DNA of 64,000 nucleotides from Nocardiopsis sp. FR4 (GTDB lineage Bacteria; Actinomycetota; Actinomycetes; Streptosporangiales; Streptosporangiaceae), in NCBI RefSeq assembly GCF_009830945.1, contig NZ_ML776454.1:125240-189239 (forward strand), read 5' to 3'. Shown piece after piece: positions 55,552 through 64,000 of the stretch (within the stretch, counting starts at the first letter, position 1; the number at the start of each line of letters is the position of its first letter). The notes beneath the pieces are model-generated. The model saw only the letters and a program-made list of their open reading frames with translations, was not told the origin of the DNA and did no database searches. The position numbers and the translations under genes were made by a program.

Positions 55552-56996
55552 TGGACATCCCCCTGGGTGATGAGGTCGATGACCCTTTCGAGCGCTGCCA
55601 CGCGCGATCCCTTCACAATGACGACGTCTCCTGTGCGCAACCGTTCGCGCAGCGCCTCCGCTGCTGCCCGCGCGTCCGCCACGCGGACGCACTCGCCCTC
55701 CCACAGGCCCCGTCCCGCGGCGTCCTCGGCGCCGACGGCGATGCCCTCGGCCTCCTCCCCGACCACGATCAGGTGGGCCACGCCGGCGCGGGCGGCCAGC
55801 TCACCGATCCGCTCGTGCTCGACCCGGCCGTCGGCGCCGAGCTCGGCCATGTGGGCCAGGACCGCGATGGACCGGCGGTCCCGGGAGAGCGCTTCCAGCG
55901 TGGTCAGCGCGGCCCGCATGGACTCGGGGTTGGCGTTGTAGGCGTCGTTGACGAGCGTGGCGCCCGCGTGCTCGGTGACCTCCATCCGCCACCGACTGGC
56001 CGGGACGGCCGCGCCCAGCGCCTCGGCGATGTCGGCGATGTCCATGCCGAGCTCGTCGGCGACCGCCGCGGCGGCCAGGGCGTTGGAGACCTGGTGGGCG
56101 CCGACGAGCGCGAGGTCCACCCGGGCCCGGCGGCCGTCCAGGTTCAGGGTGAAGGAGGGGGCTCCGGTTTCCCGGATGACGACGTCGGTGGCGCGCACGC
56201 GCGCCTCCTCGGCCAGGCCGTAGGTGACCACGCGGGCCCGGGTGCGCGAGGCCATCGCCCGCACGCGGGGGTCGTCCTCGTTGAGGACGGCGACCCCGCC
56301 CGAACCCCGCTGTTCGCCGCCGGGGGGAAGCGACTCGACCAGCTCGCCCTTGGCCTTGGCGATGGCGTCCCGGCCGCCGAACTCGCCCATGTGGGCGCTG
56401 CCGACGTTGAGGACCACGCCGATCCGGGGCGGGGCGATCCGGCACAGGTGGGCGATGTGCCCGATACCGCGGGCGGCCGTCTCCAGGACCAGGTTGCGGG
56501 TCCCGGTGTCGGCGCGCAGCACGGTGAGCGGGTGGCCGATCTCGTTGTTGAACGAGCCCGCCGGGGCCACGGTCGGACCCGTTCGGGAGACGACCTGCGC
56601 GATGAGGTCCTTGGTGGTGGTCTTGCCGGAGGAACCGGTGACCGCGACGATCTCGGCCCGCTCCGCTCCGCGCCGGGGGTCGCTGAGCTCCAGGGCCACG
56701 TGGTGGGCGAGCCGGGTCAGGGCGTCGACCACGCCCCCGTCCCCGCCCTCGGCCAGCAGGTGCGGTGCGTCGACGGGGCGTGAGACCAGGGCGGCCGCCG
56801 CTCCGGCGGCCGCGGCGGAGGCCGCGAAGTCGTGTCCGTCGACGCGCTCACCTCCCAGGGCGACGAAGAGCGCGCCGGGCGCTGCCTGCCGCGAGTCGAT
56901 GACGACGGGGCCGTCAACGACGGCTTCGGGGCGCGCTGATCCGCCGATGGCGGTTTGGGTGATCTCAGCGATCCGATCGAGCGTGAGCGCGATCAA
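55548..56996 (-). CDS. murF: UDP-MurNAc-tripeptide-D-Ala-D-Ala ligase MurF
   Basis: Adds D-Ala-D-Ala to complete the pentapeptide. The 482-residue Mur ligase shows the P-loop VTGSSGKTTTKDLIAQV near residue 120, LNVGSAHMGEFGG and NDAYNANPESMRAAL. TTG 56996 is chosen: GAGGAG lies 5 nt upstream and LIALTLDRIAEIT matches the usual MIAL start; the GTG at 57002 lies directly on that site. Its 5' region (56997-57372) separates it from murE and holds a terminator and a possible promoter. Confidence 0.95.
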   Translation of the reverse strand: MIALTLDRIAEITQTAIGGSARPEAVVDGPVVIDSRQAAPGALFVALGGERVDGHDFAASAAAAGAAAALVSRPVDAPHLLAEGGDGGVVDALTRLAHHVALELSDPRRGAERAEIVAVTGSSGKTTTKDLIAQVVSRTGPTVAPAGSFNNEIGHPLTVLRADTGTRNLVLETAARGIGHIAHLCRIAPPRIGVVLNVGSAHMGEFGGRDAIAKAKGELVESLPPGGEQRGSGGVAVLNEDDPRVRAMASRTRARVVTYGLAEEARVRATDVVIRETGAPSFTLNLDGRRARVDLALVGAHQVSNALAAAAVADELGMDIADIAEALGAAVPASRWRMEVTEHAGATLVNDAYNANPESMRAALTTLEALSRDRRSIAVLAHMAELGADGRVEHERIGELAARAGVAHLIVVGEEAEGIAVGAEDAAGRGLWEGECVRVADARAAAEALRERLRTGDVVIVKGSRVAALERVIDLITQGDVQ

Positions 56997-57184
56997 ATCC
57001 ACTCCTCATGTCAGGCCCGGGTTCACGGCGCCACAGGGGCCGCTGGCCACCCGGCCGGAGTCAGGTCAGGGGATGGCACCGCGTGAAACCGTGCGCAGGG
57101 TGCCGCGCCGGGCCCACCGGGACCGCGCTGGCGGGCTACGCCGTGGGCGCCACCGTGGGCGGTCGGGCTGCGATTGCCGGACCT

Positions 57185-57190
57185 ACCTTA
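57185..57190 (-). promoter_or_regulatory. Candidate -10 of a murF promoter
   Basis: TAAGGT on the minus strand in the AT-richest part of the murE-murF gap, about 190 bp before murF. If active, genes from murF onward can be transcribed independently of murE. No -35 was found at 17-18 bp. Confidence 0.3.
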
Positions 57191-57312
57191 GAACATGATT
57201 GGGGCGTCCGGGGTCCCGCCAGGCCCTGTGAGCGGCAATATGCTCCAGTTCGTGACCGTTCGCGGCCGGGCGGCCGGGGATCCGGAGGCGGTACGCGGGG
57301 CGCACGCGCGAA

Positions 57313-57337
57313 GGGGCGCGGACCGTGTCCGCGCCCC
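57313..57337 (-). terminator. Hairpin after murE
   Basis: Perfect 11-bp stem (57313-57323 with 57327-57337) with loop CGT, 35 bp after the murE stop. It could end or attenuate the murE message before murF. Confidence 0.6.
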
Positions 57338-57372
57338 GGGCGGGGTGGTGGCGCCCGCCGGGCGCCGAGGTG

Positions 57373-59046
57373 TCAGGGCTGGTCAGGTACCCGGTGGACG
57401 TCCTGGAGGGCGACCCCCAGGCGCTCGCGGGCGCTCATGCCGAAGTGGTCCTCGATCGCCTCGCGCAGCACCTCGCGGTCGTCGAAGGGCAGCACCTCGC
57501 CCTTGACGTACTGACCCGTCTCGTGACCCTTTCCGGCGACCACCACCACACCGCCGGGCCGGACCCGTTCCACGGCCAGGCGGATGGCCTCGGCGCGGTC
57601 GAGCTCCACGGTGACGCGGGCGCGCTGGTCCTCGGGGACCTTGACGACCCCTTCGAGCATCGCGGCGGCGATGGCGACCGGGTCCTCGGTGCGCGGGTTG
57701 TCGTTGGTGATGACGAGCTGGTCGGCCAGGCGCGCGGCGGCCTCGCCCATGAGCGGGCGTTTGCCCCGGTCCCGGTCGCCCCCGCAGCCGACGACCATCG
57801 TGATCTCGCCGTCGGTGGTGGCGCGCAGGGCGGTCAGCACCGCCTCGATGGCGCCGGGCTTGTGGGAGTAGTCGACCAGGGCGGTGAAGTCCGCGTCCGG
57901 CACGCCGGGCGCCACGACCGGTTCCATGCGCCCGGGCACGCCGGGTGCCTGGGCCACACCGGCGATCGCGGTCTCCAGGGGCAGCCCGGCCTCGACCAGG
58001 CCGACGACGGCGGCCATGGCGTTGGAGACGTTGAAGGGGCCGGGCAGGGCCACGGAGGCGGCCGCCTCCATCCCGCCGGGCCCGACGATGCGGAAGGTGC
58101 TGCCAGTGGCGCCCAGGACCACGTCCACGGCCGTCCAGTCGGCCTTCATGGCCGTGGCGGGGTCGGCGTCGCTGCGGCCCTCCACGGCGAACGTGGTGAC
58201 GGGGACGCGGCCGTCGGCCTGCACCATGTCCACGAGCGCGCGGCCGAAGCGGTCGTCGGCGTTGACCACCGCGATGTCGCAGTACTCGGGGGTGAACAGC
58301 CGGGCCTTGGCGTCGAAGTAGTCGCGCAGGTCCGAGTGGAAGTCCAGGTGGTCCTGGGACAGGTTGGTGAAGACCGCGACGTCGTAGCGGGTTCCCCCGA
58401 CCCGGTGCAGGGCCAGCGCGTGGCTGGAGACCTCCATGGCGGCGGCGGTGACGCCGCTCTCGCGCATGAGGGCGAACAGGCCGTGCAGGTCGGTGGCCTC
58501 GGGGGTGGTCAGGGAGGACCGGACGCGCTCGTCCCCCACCCTCATCTCCACGGTTCCGACCAGGCCGGTGCGCATCCCGGCGTGGCGCAGTCCGGCCTCG
58601 ACCAGGTACGTGACGGTGGTCTTGCCGCTGGTACCGGTGGTGCCGATGAGCAGCAGGTCCTGCGCGGGATCCTTGAAGACCCAGGAGGCGGCCCGGCCCA
58701 GCGCGGCGCGCGCGTGGGGGACCACGATCACGGGCAGCCCGGTGGCGGCGGCGCGCTCGGCCCCGTCGGCGTCGGTGAGGATCGCGGTGGCGCCCGCCTC
58801 GGCGGCCTGGGCTGCGAAGTCGGCGCCGTGCGCGCGGGTCCCCGGCAGCGCGGCGTACAGGTCGCCGGGCCCCACCTGGCGGGAGTCGTGGGTGATGCCC
58901 CGGACGTGCACCTCTCTGTCGGGCACCTCGGGAGGACGGTCCGGGTCCAGGTCCGGGCGCAGGAGTGTGGCGTCCGGCCCGAGCAGCGCTGCCAGGGCGG
59001 ACAGAGGACGAAGTGGCGTGTGTTCAGGTCGCATTACCGGTGGCAC
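57373..59046 (-). CDS. murE: UDP-MurNAc-dipeptide-meso-diaminopimelate ligase MurE
   Basis: Adds meso-diaminopimelate at position 3 of the wall peptide. The 557-residue ligase has the P-loop IGTTGTSGKTTVTYL, the carbamylated-Lys region FDAKARLF, and the DNPR motif in VITNDNPRTEDP that marks meso-DAP enzymes. GTG 59046 is preceded by TAACCT and 6 nt, the layout of a leaderless transcript, so murE may have its own promoter; an internal ATG at 59034 is an alternative. Upstream is the accessory insert rather than ftsI. Confidence 0.95.
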   Translation of the reverse strand: MPPVMRPEHTPLRPLSALAALLGPDATLLRPDLDPDRPPEVPDREVHVRGITHDSRQVGPGDLYAALPGTRAHGADFAAQAAEAGATAILTDADGAERAAATGLPVIVVPHARAALGRAASWVFKDPAQDLLLIGTTGTSGKTTVTYLVEAGLRHAGMRTGLVGTVEMRVGDERVRSSLTTPEATDLHGLFALMRESGVTAAAMEVSSHALALHRVGGTRYDVAVFTNLSQDHLDFHSDLRDYFDAKARLFTPEYCDIAVVNADDRFGRALVDMVQADGRVPVTTFAVEGRSDADPATAMKADWTAVDVVLGATGSTFRIVGPGGMEAAASVALPGPFNVSNAMAAVVGLVEAGLPLETAIAGVAQAPGVPGRMEPVVAPGVPDADFTALVDYSHKPGAIEAVLTALRATTDGEITMVVGCGGDRDRGKRPLMGEAAARLADQLVITNDNPRTEDPVAIAAAMLEGVVKVPEDQRARVTVELDRAEAIRLAVERVRPGGVVVVAGKGHETGQYVKGEVLPFDDREVLREAIEDHFGMSARERLGVALQDVHRVPDQP

Positions 59047-59217
59047 GTGTGGAGGTTAACCCTTGTGGACGACCGGTCGGTAATTTCCACGCTGCGTTCG
59101 CCGCGGTTTCCCCGACCGGGTGTTCGGCACAGGTTACGCGCGCCGCACGGGACGTGTCGATGACCGTTCGGTGTCCGCTCCTAGGCTGGAGGCGACCGTC
59201 GTGGACGGAGGTTGGAC

Positions 59218-60135
59218 ATGCCACGGAACATGCCGGTACGGCGCCCCCTGGTGCTCGACGGCGGGCTGGCCACCCGGCTGGAGTCCTACGGCCGCGACCT
59301 GGGCGGCGGCCTGTGGTCGGCCCGACTGCTGGCCGAGGAGCCCGCGCTCGTGCGCCGGGTGCACCGGGACTACTTCGAGGCGGGCGCGGACGTGGCCATC
59401 GCCGCCGGGTACCAGGCGAGCGTTCCGGCCCTGACCGCTTACGGCCTCACGCACGGGGAGGCCCTCGCGCTGATCGCCCGCTCGGTCGAGCTGGCGCGCG
59501 CCGAACGCGACGCCTTCGGCTCCGGGCTGGTCGCGGCCGGGGTGGGCCCCTACGGGGCGGCGCTGGCCGACGGCTCGGAGTACACCGGCGACTACGACCT
59601 GGACGAGGAGGGACTCTACCGCTGGCACCGGGAGCGGTGGCGGGTGCTCGCCGACGCGGGGGCGGACCTGATCGCCTGCGAGACCGTTCCCTCCCTCCCC
59701 GAGGCGCGGGCCCTGGGACGGCTGCTGGCGGAGACGCCCGGCGCCCGCGCGTGGATCAGCTTCTCCTGCCGGGACGGCGTCCGGATCAGCGACGGCGCCC
59801 CCCTGCGCGAGGCGGCGGCCGGGCTCTCCCCCCTGCACGCCGCCGGACGGCTGGTGGCGGTGGGCGTCAACTGCACCGCGCCCCGGTACGTTCCCGCGCT
59901 GGTGCGCGCCGTCGCCGAGGCGGGCCTGCCCGCGGTGGCCTACCCCAACTCGGGCGAGGTCTGGGACCCCTTCACCCGGAGCTGGAGCGGCACCGGCGAC
60001 CCCGAGGAGTTCGGGCGGGCCGCCGCGGACTGGTGCGCGGCCGGTGCGGTGCTCGTGGGCGGGTGCTGCCGCACCGGCCCCGAGCACATCCGCTCCGTGC
60101 GCGCCCACCTGGACCGCGCCGCCGCCGACGGGTGA
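59218..60135 (+). CDS. mmuM: Homocysteine S-methyltransferase family protein
   Basis: Transfers a methyl group from S-methylmethionine or a similar donor to homocysteine to form methionine. The 305-residue TIM barrel has zinc-binding cysteines in VGVNCTAPRYV and LVGGCCRTGPEHI. ATG 59218 has GGAGG 6 nt upstream. TAGGCT at 59182-59187 may be its -10. It lies on the opposite strand inside the interrupted dcw cluster and is not a peptidoglycan gene. Confidence 0.88.
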   Translation: MPRNMPVRRPLVLDGGLATRLESYGRDLGGGLWSARLLAEEPALVRRVHRDYFEAGADVAIAAGYQASVPALTAYGLTHGEALALIARSVELARAERDAFGSGLVAAGVGPYGAALADGSEYTGDYDLDEEGLYRWHRERWRVLADAGADLIACETVPSLPEARALGRLLAETPGARAWISFSCRDGVRISDGAPLREAAAGLSPLHAAGRLVAVGVNCTAPRYVPALVRAVAEAGLPAVAYPNSGEVWDPFTRSWSGTGDPEEFGRAAADWCAAGAVLVGGCCRTGPEHIRSVRAHLDRAAADG

Positions 60136-60136
60136 G

Positions 60137-60170
60137 CCACCCGGCCCCGCCACCCGCACGCGCCGGGTGG
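60137..60170. terminator. Possible terminator between mmuM and marR
   Basis: Arms CCACCCGG (60137-60144) and CCGGGTGG (60163-60170) immediately after the mmuM stop, between convergent genes. An 8-bp GC stem with a large loop and no T-run, so a weak call. Confidence 0.35.
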
Positions 60171-60187
60171 GTGGCCGCCGACCCGGG

Positions 60188-60646
60188 TCAGTCGGGCAGC
60201 AAGGTGGTGATCGCGTCGCGTAGGCCGTCCTCCCGCTGTTCGGCGAGAGAGCTCCGCAGCGCGGCCACGAAGCTCTTCCTGGCCTCCTCGACCGTGGCCC
60301 TGCCCTTGTCGGTGATCTGGGTGTAGACCCCGCGCCTGTCCTCGGCGCAGTGGTAGCGCTCGGTCAGACCGCTGCGCTCCAGCCGCCCGACGAGTCTGCT
60401 GAGCGAGCTCTGGTTGATCGGAATGGCCTCGGCCAGGAACTGCTGGCGAAGGTGCCCGCCGTCGTCGGAGTAGTGCAGCGCGGCCAGGGCCGCGTACTCC
60501 GAGCAGGTCAGCCCGTGCGGTTCCAGGGCAGCCTCGAGCCGCTCACGCACGCGCGCCTCGAACAGGCGCAGTCTGCGCCAACCTGTCTCCAGGTCGGTCG
60601 GTTCCTGGATACGCGGCACGCGGTGGGTGGAGGCTGCGGAGTTCAT
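60188..60646 (-). CDS. MarR family transcriptional regulator
   Basis: A 152-residue winged-helix repressor type. Helical N-terminus (LRLFEARVRERLEAALEPHGLT), recognition region INQSSLSRLVGRLERSGLTERY and wing DRRGVYTQITDKG are all typical. It is divergent from the MFS gene, with the palindrome at 60733-60755 between them; MarR repressors of this kind often control drug exporters and bind such palindromes. The effector is unknown. Confidence 0.9.
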   Translation of the reverse strand: MNSAASTHRVPRIQEPTDLETGWRRLRLFEARVRERLEAALEPHGLTCSEYAALAALHYSDDGGHLRQQFLAEAIPINQSSLSRLVGRLERSGLTERYHCAEDRRGVYTQITDKGRATVEEARKSFVAALRSSLAEQREDGLRDAITTLLPD

Positions 60647-60732
60647 GTACGACCCCCGGTCGTCTCGGGCTTTGCGCCAGCATACGTCCCCCGACGCCTA
60701 ACGTCTGAGCGCATACTTGTCGAAAAGAAGAC

Positions 60733-60755
60733 GCCCATGCAATATTTGCATAGGC
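60733..60755. promoter_or_regulatory. MarR-type operator palindrome
   Basis: ATGCAA-TAT-TTGCAT is a perfect repeat, flanked in symmetry by GCC and GGC to make a 23-bp near-palindrome. A direct repeat GCGCATACTT occurs at 60709-60718 and 60754-60763. Position, between the divergent MarR and MFS genes, makes repressor binding likely. Confidence 0.65.
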
Positions 60756-60843
60756 GCATACTTCGGGAGTCGTCCCGGCCGGGCACGCCACACCCTCGCA
60801 AGAAGGACCAAGGACAAACGTCACCAGCGGAGGAACCGCCGCC

Positions 60844-62049
60844 ATGCCCCTCGCCGTACTCGCCCTGATGGTCGCCAGCTTCGGCATAGGAACGACCGAG
60901 TTCGTGATCATGGGCCTCCTACCGGAGGTGGCCGACGACATGTCGGTCAGCCTCACCAGGGCCGGTCTGCTCATCTCCGGCTACGCCCTCGGTGTCGTCT
61001 TCGGCGGGCCCCTGTTCACCGCCGCCGCCACGCGCATGCCGCGCAAGAGGATGCTGCTGATCCTCATGGTGCTGTTCATCGTCGGGAACGCGCTCTCCGC
61101 CGTCGCGCCCGCCTACTGGGTCCTCATGGCGGGCCGCATCATGGCGGCGATCTGCCACGGCGCCTTCCTCGGCATCGGTTCCGTCGTCGCCGCGGACATG
61201 GTCGCCCGGGACAAGCGCTCCCGGGCCATCTCACTCGTCTTCACCGGCCTGACCGTCGCCAACGTGTTCGGCGCCCCCATGGGTACCTGGATCGGTCAGG
61301 CCTTCGACTGGCGCGCCACCTTCTGGGCCATCGCCGCGATCGGCGTGATCAGCCTGGTCGGCCTCATCGCCCTGCTCCCCGTCCAGCCCAACGACGGATC
61401 CGTGCGCCTGCGCGACGAACTCGCGGTGTTCGGCCGCGGGCAGCTGTGGATGGCCCTGGCGATCGCCGGGCTGAGCATCGGATCGCTGTTCGCCGCCTTC
61501 AGCTACGTCGCCCCGCTCATGACCGAGGTGGCCGGGTTCAGCTCCGGCATGCTCACTCCGCTGCTCATGCTCTTCGGCGTCGGCCTGGTCGTCGGCAACC
61601 TCCTGGGCGGCCGGTACGCCGACCGGGCCCAGGTCGCCACACTGCTGAGCGCGCAGGCCCTGCTGTTCGCGGTGCTGGTGCTCTTCGCCCTGACAGCGCA
61701 GTTCGCCGCGGCCGCCGTCGTCCTGCTCATGCTGCTGGGCGGCGCGGGCTTCGCCACGGTCCCCGGATTCGTGACGCGTGTCATCGACAAGGCCAAGGGG
61801 GCGACCACCCTCGCCGCCGCCGTCGTCTCCTCCGCCGCCAACGCGGGGATCGCCGTCGGCTCCTACCTGGCAGGAACGACGATCGACGCCGGTTACGGCT
61901 ACACCGCCCCGCTCGCTGTCGGCGCCCTGATGGCCGCCGCCGCGTTCTGCGTCACCCTCTCCTCAGCCTCACTGGACCGCCGGGTGGCGCGGCGCCGCGG
62001 CACCCGGCACACACCCTCGGGTCACCCCTTTTCCCGGGATGCGGGATGA
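60844..62049 (+). CDS. MFS transporter (DHA1 type)
   Basis: A 401-residue secondary transporter of twelve helices, of the drug:proton antiporter subfamily: ASFGIGTTEFVIMGLLPEVA in helix 1 (the family start), and GRIMAAICHGAFLGIGSVVA in the helix 4 region. GGAGGA precedes the ATG. It likely exports a small hydrophobic compound, controlled by MarR. The C-terminus is basic. Confidence 0.9.
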   Translation: MPLAVLALMVASFGIGTTEFVIMGLLPEVADDMSVSLTRAGLLISGYALGVVFGGPLFTAAATRMPRKRMLLILMVLFIVGNALSAVAPAYWVLMAGRIMAAICHGAFLGIGSVVAADMVARDKRSRAISLVFTGLTVANVFGAPMGTWIGQAFDWRATFWAIAAIGVISLVGLIALLPVQPNDGSVRLRDELAVFGRGQLWMALAIAGLSIGSLFAAFSYVAPLMTEVAGFSSGMLTPLLMLFGVGLVVGNLLGGRYADRAQVATLLSAQALLFAVLVLFALTAQFAAAAVVLLMLLGGAGFATVPGFVTRVIDKAKGATTLAAAVVSSAANAGIAVGSYLAGTTIDAGYGYTAPLAVGALMAAAAFCVTLSSASLDRRVARRRGTRHTPSGHPFSRDAG

Positions 62050-62202
62050 TCCGGAACGTCACGGGAGCCCTCGTCACGAGGCGCGATGAGGGCGCCGGCG
62101 GGGTCCTGCAGGACTCGGAGCGCACCGTCCTCGTTCCTCGGAAGGGCGCGCAGAGGCCGAAGGTCCCCGCCCTGAAGGCGCCCGAACCCGTGCCGGGAAA
62201 GC

Positions 62203-64000
62203 TCAGTTCTCGAACAGGCGGATGGCCGGCGGGTCGGTCTCCGTCGGCGGGATCTTCAGCGACTTCAGGGCGAAGGACATGATGTCGTTGAACACCGGAC
62301 CGGCGGCCTCACCGCCGTAGTAGGTGCCCTGCGGGTTGTGCAGCACGACCTGGACCACCACCTGCGGGTCGTCGGCGGGTGCGAAGCCGGCGAAGGTGGC
62401 CGTGTAGCCGCCGCCCTCGTAGCTGCCCGTCTCGGGGTTGATCCGGTTGGCGGTACCGGTCTTGCCCGCGACGCGGTAGCCGTCGATGCGGGCCTCGGGC
62501 GCGGTGCCCTCGTCACTGGTGACCGCCTCCAGCATCAGGGCGAGCTGCTCGGCGGTCTCCTGACTGATCACCCTGCGCTGCTCGGGTTCCTCGGCGGGGG
62601 TGAAGTTGCCCTCGGCGTCCACGGTCCCGGCGATCACCCGGGGGGCCACCCGCACCCCGCCGTTGGCGATGGTGGAGTACACCGACGCCATCTGCGCGGC
62701 GTTCACGGACAGGCCGTGGCCGATCGAGACCGACGGGAGCTGGGTGCCCCACCAGTCCTCGGGGCTGGTGAGCACGCCCGCCTCCTCACCGGGCAGGTGC
62801 AGCCCGGTGGGCTGGCCGAGCCCGAAGTCCTTCATGTAGGAGTGCAGCACCCCGGCTCCCACCTGGTCGGCGATCTTGATGGTGCCGACGTTGCTGGACT
62901 GGGCCATGATGCCGTTGACGGTGAGGCGCTGGGTTCCCTGGTTGGTGGAGTTGCGGAAGGTCCGGTCGTAGTACTCGATGCTGTAGGGCACCGTGTACAC
63001 CGTCTCGGGGGTGGTGAGCCCCTCCTCCAGGGCGGCGCCCAGGGTGATGACCTTGTTGGTGCTGCCGGGTTCGAAGATCTCCGACACGGCGCCGTTGGCC
63101 CACTCCCGCGCCCCGGTGGCGGAGATGTCGCTCTGGGAGTAGGTCGGGTAGTCGGCCATGGCGAGGATCTCGCCGGTGCCGACCCGCTCGACGATGACGC
63201 TGCCCGCCTCGGCCTCAAGCTCCTCGGCCCGCTCGGCGAGGGTCTGGGCCGCGTACCACTGGATGTCCTGGTCCAGCGTCAGCCGCACGTCCTGGCCGGG
63301 GACGGGTTCCTGGGCCAGGCCGCCCGCCATGGGGATCTGGGTGCCGTCCATGCCCACCTCGACCCGGCGCTTGCCCGCCTCACCCGCGAGCGTGCTGTCG
63401 AGGTAGCCCTCCAGGCCCTCCAGGCCGTGGCCCTCCGAACCGACGAAGCCCACCAGGTCGGCGGCGCCGGTCTCCTCGGGGTAGACCCGTTCGTAGTCCA
63501 CCTCCGAACCCAGCCCGGACAGGCCCAGGGAACGCAGCTCCTGCCACTCCTCGGGCAGAACGCCCCGGGCCACCACCTGGTAGCGGCTGGGCCTGGCGTC
63601 CACCTTGGCCTCGACCTCCTCCTCCGCCAGGTCGAAGCGGGCGCTGAGCTCGTCGACGAGCCGGGCGCGTTCCTCCTCCTCGACCTCCTCCGGGTCGACG
63701 AAGACGGTGCGCACCTCCATCGACAGCGCGAAGGGCCTGCCGTTGGCGTCGGTGATCTGGCCGCGCAGGGTGGGGATGTCGATGGTCTGCAGACGGGTGT
63801 TGGAGGCGGCCTCGGCGTACTGCTCGGCCTCCAGGCCCTGGATCTGCACCAGGCGTCCGGCGAAGAGCAGCAGGACCACCAGGATGAGGGCGCCGCCGAT
63901 CCTGATCCGCCCGTGCGGCTCGCCCCGTCGGAAGGTGCGGCGCAGCAGCGGCGGGGGCGGTGGCGGGGAGGCCGGGCGGCGGGCGCCCCCGCGCGCCTCG
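62203..64000 (-). CDS. ftsI: Septal transpeptidase FtsI (PBP3), 5' end outside window
   Basis: Crosslinks peptidoglycan at the septum. The frame is open to the window edge, adding at least 40 residues (a basic cytosolic tail and the membrane helix ALILVVLLLFAGRLVQIQ). The dimerisation domain is followed by the transpeptidase with EPGSTNKVITLGAAL (catalytic Ser and Lys), QSSNVGTIK (SxN) and VAGKTGTANR (KTG). It partners FtsW. Normally the next gene downstream is murE; here three accessory genes come first. Confidence 0.95.
   Translation of the reverse strand, partial: EARGGARRPASPPPPPPLLRRTFRRGEPHGRIRIGGALILVVLLLFAGRLVQIQGLEAEQYAEAASNTRLQTIDIPTLRGQITDANGRPFALSMEVRTVFVDPEEVEEEERARLVDELSARFDLAEEEVEAKVDARPSRYQVVARGVLPEEWQELRSLGLSGLGSEVDYERVYPEETGAADLVGFVGSEGHGLEGLEGYLDSTLAGEAGKRRVEVGMDGTQIPMAGGLAQEPVPGQDVRLTLDQDIQWYAAQTLAERAEELEAEAGSVIVERVGTGEILAMADYPTYSQSDISATGAREWANGAVSEIFEPGSTNKVITLGAALEEGLTTPETVYTVPYSIEYYDRTFRNSTNQGTQRLTVNGIMAQSSNVGTIKIADQVGAGVLHSYMKDFGLGQPTGLHLPGEEAGVLTSPEDWWGTQLPSVSIGHGLSVNAAQMASVYSTIANGGVRVAPRVIAGTVDAEGNFTPAEEPEQRRVISQETAEQLALMLEAVTSDEGTAPEARIDGYRVAGKTGTANRINPETGSYEGGGYTATFAGFAPADDPQVVVQVVLHNPQGTYYGGEAAGPVFNDIMSFALKSLKIPPTETDPPAIRLFEN

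Overview
The window is very GC-rich with strong third-position GC, uses GTG and TTG starts freely, and has the gene content and order of a filamentous actinomycete. The run sucB, lipB, lipA, DUF4191 gene, RDD gene, glnA, glnE, glnA2 and the run rluA, lspA, dksA-like, ileS, divIVA, yggT, sepF, yggS, pgeF, ftsZ, ftsQ, murC, murG, ftsW, murD, mraY, murF, murE, ftsI both match the Streptomyces-type chromosome core. A Nocardiopsis-like genus is my best guess; this is inference. I saw no tRNA, rRNA, insertion sequence or CRISPR array.

Layout. 1-6.3 kb: 3' part of a lipoylated E2 acyltransferase, a flavin reductase, an epimerase-like protein, lipoate synthesis (lipB-lipA) and a DUF4191 membrane protein. 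6.4-11.1 kb (minus strand): an XRE/DUF2975 pair with a candidate operator, two tandem LytR-CpsA-Psr cell-wall ligases and an RDD protein. 11.2-25.2 kb: nitrogen block: glnA behind a clear GlnR box, glnE (GS adenylyltransferase), a secreted alpha-amylase, small membrane and secreted proteins, a large LuxR-type ATPase regulator, the wreck of a nadE gene, and glnA2. 25.4-34.5 kb: accessory metabolic and transport genes: a nuclease/phosphatase-fold protein, chorismate mutase with a candidate attenuated leader, a hotdog thioesterase, a GNAT protein, AraC-azlCD, a ThDP enzyme, and a LysR/EamA divergent pair. 34.5-40.5 kb: rluA-lspA-dksA on the minus strand and ileS behind a T-box on the plus strand. 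40.6-64 kb (minus strand): an acidic membrane protein, divIVA, then the dcw cell-division and peptidoglycan cluster.

The dcw cluster makes UDP-MurNAc-pentapeptide (murE, murF, murD, murC), moves it to the lipid carrier (mraY, murG), polymerises and crosslinks it (ftsW, ftsI) and places the septum (ftsZ, sepF, ftsQ, divIVA). Between ftsI and murE it is interrupted by about 3 kb holding homocysteine methyltransferase, MarR and MFS transporter genes.

Best candidates for follow-up: the leaderless 19-codon ORF plus terminator upstream of chorismate mutase; the collapsed nadE; the two-helix acidic protein with repeated F-A-Y-x-x-P-G-R motifs beside divIVA; the interrupted dcw cluster; and the lspA gene with no ordinary start codon at its expected position.
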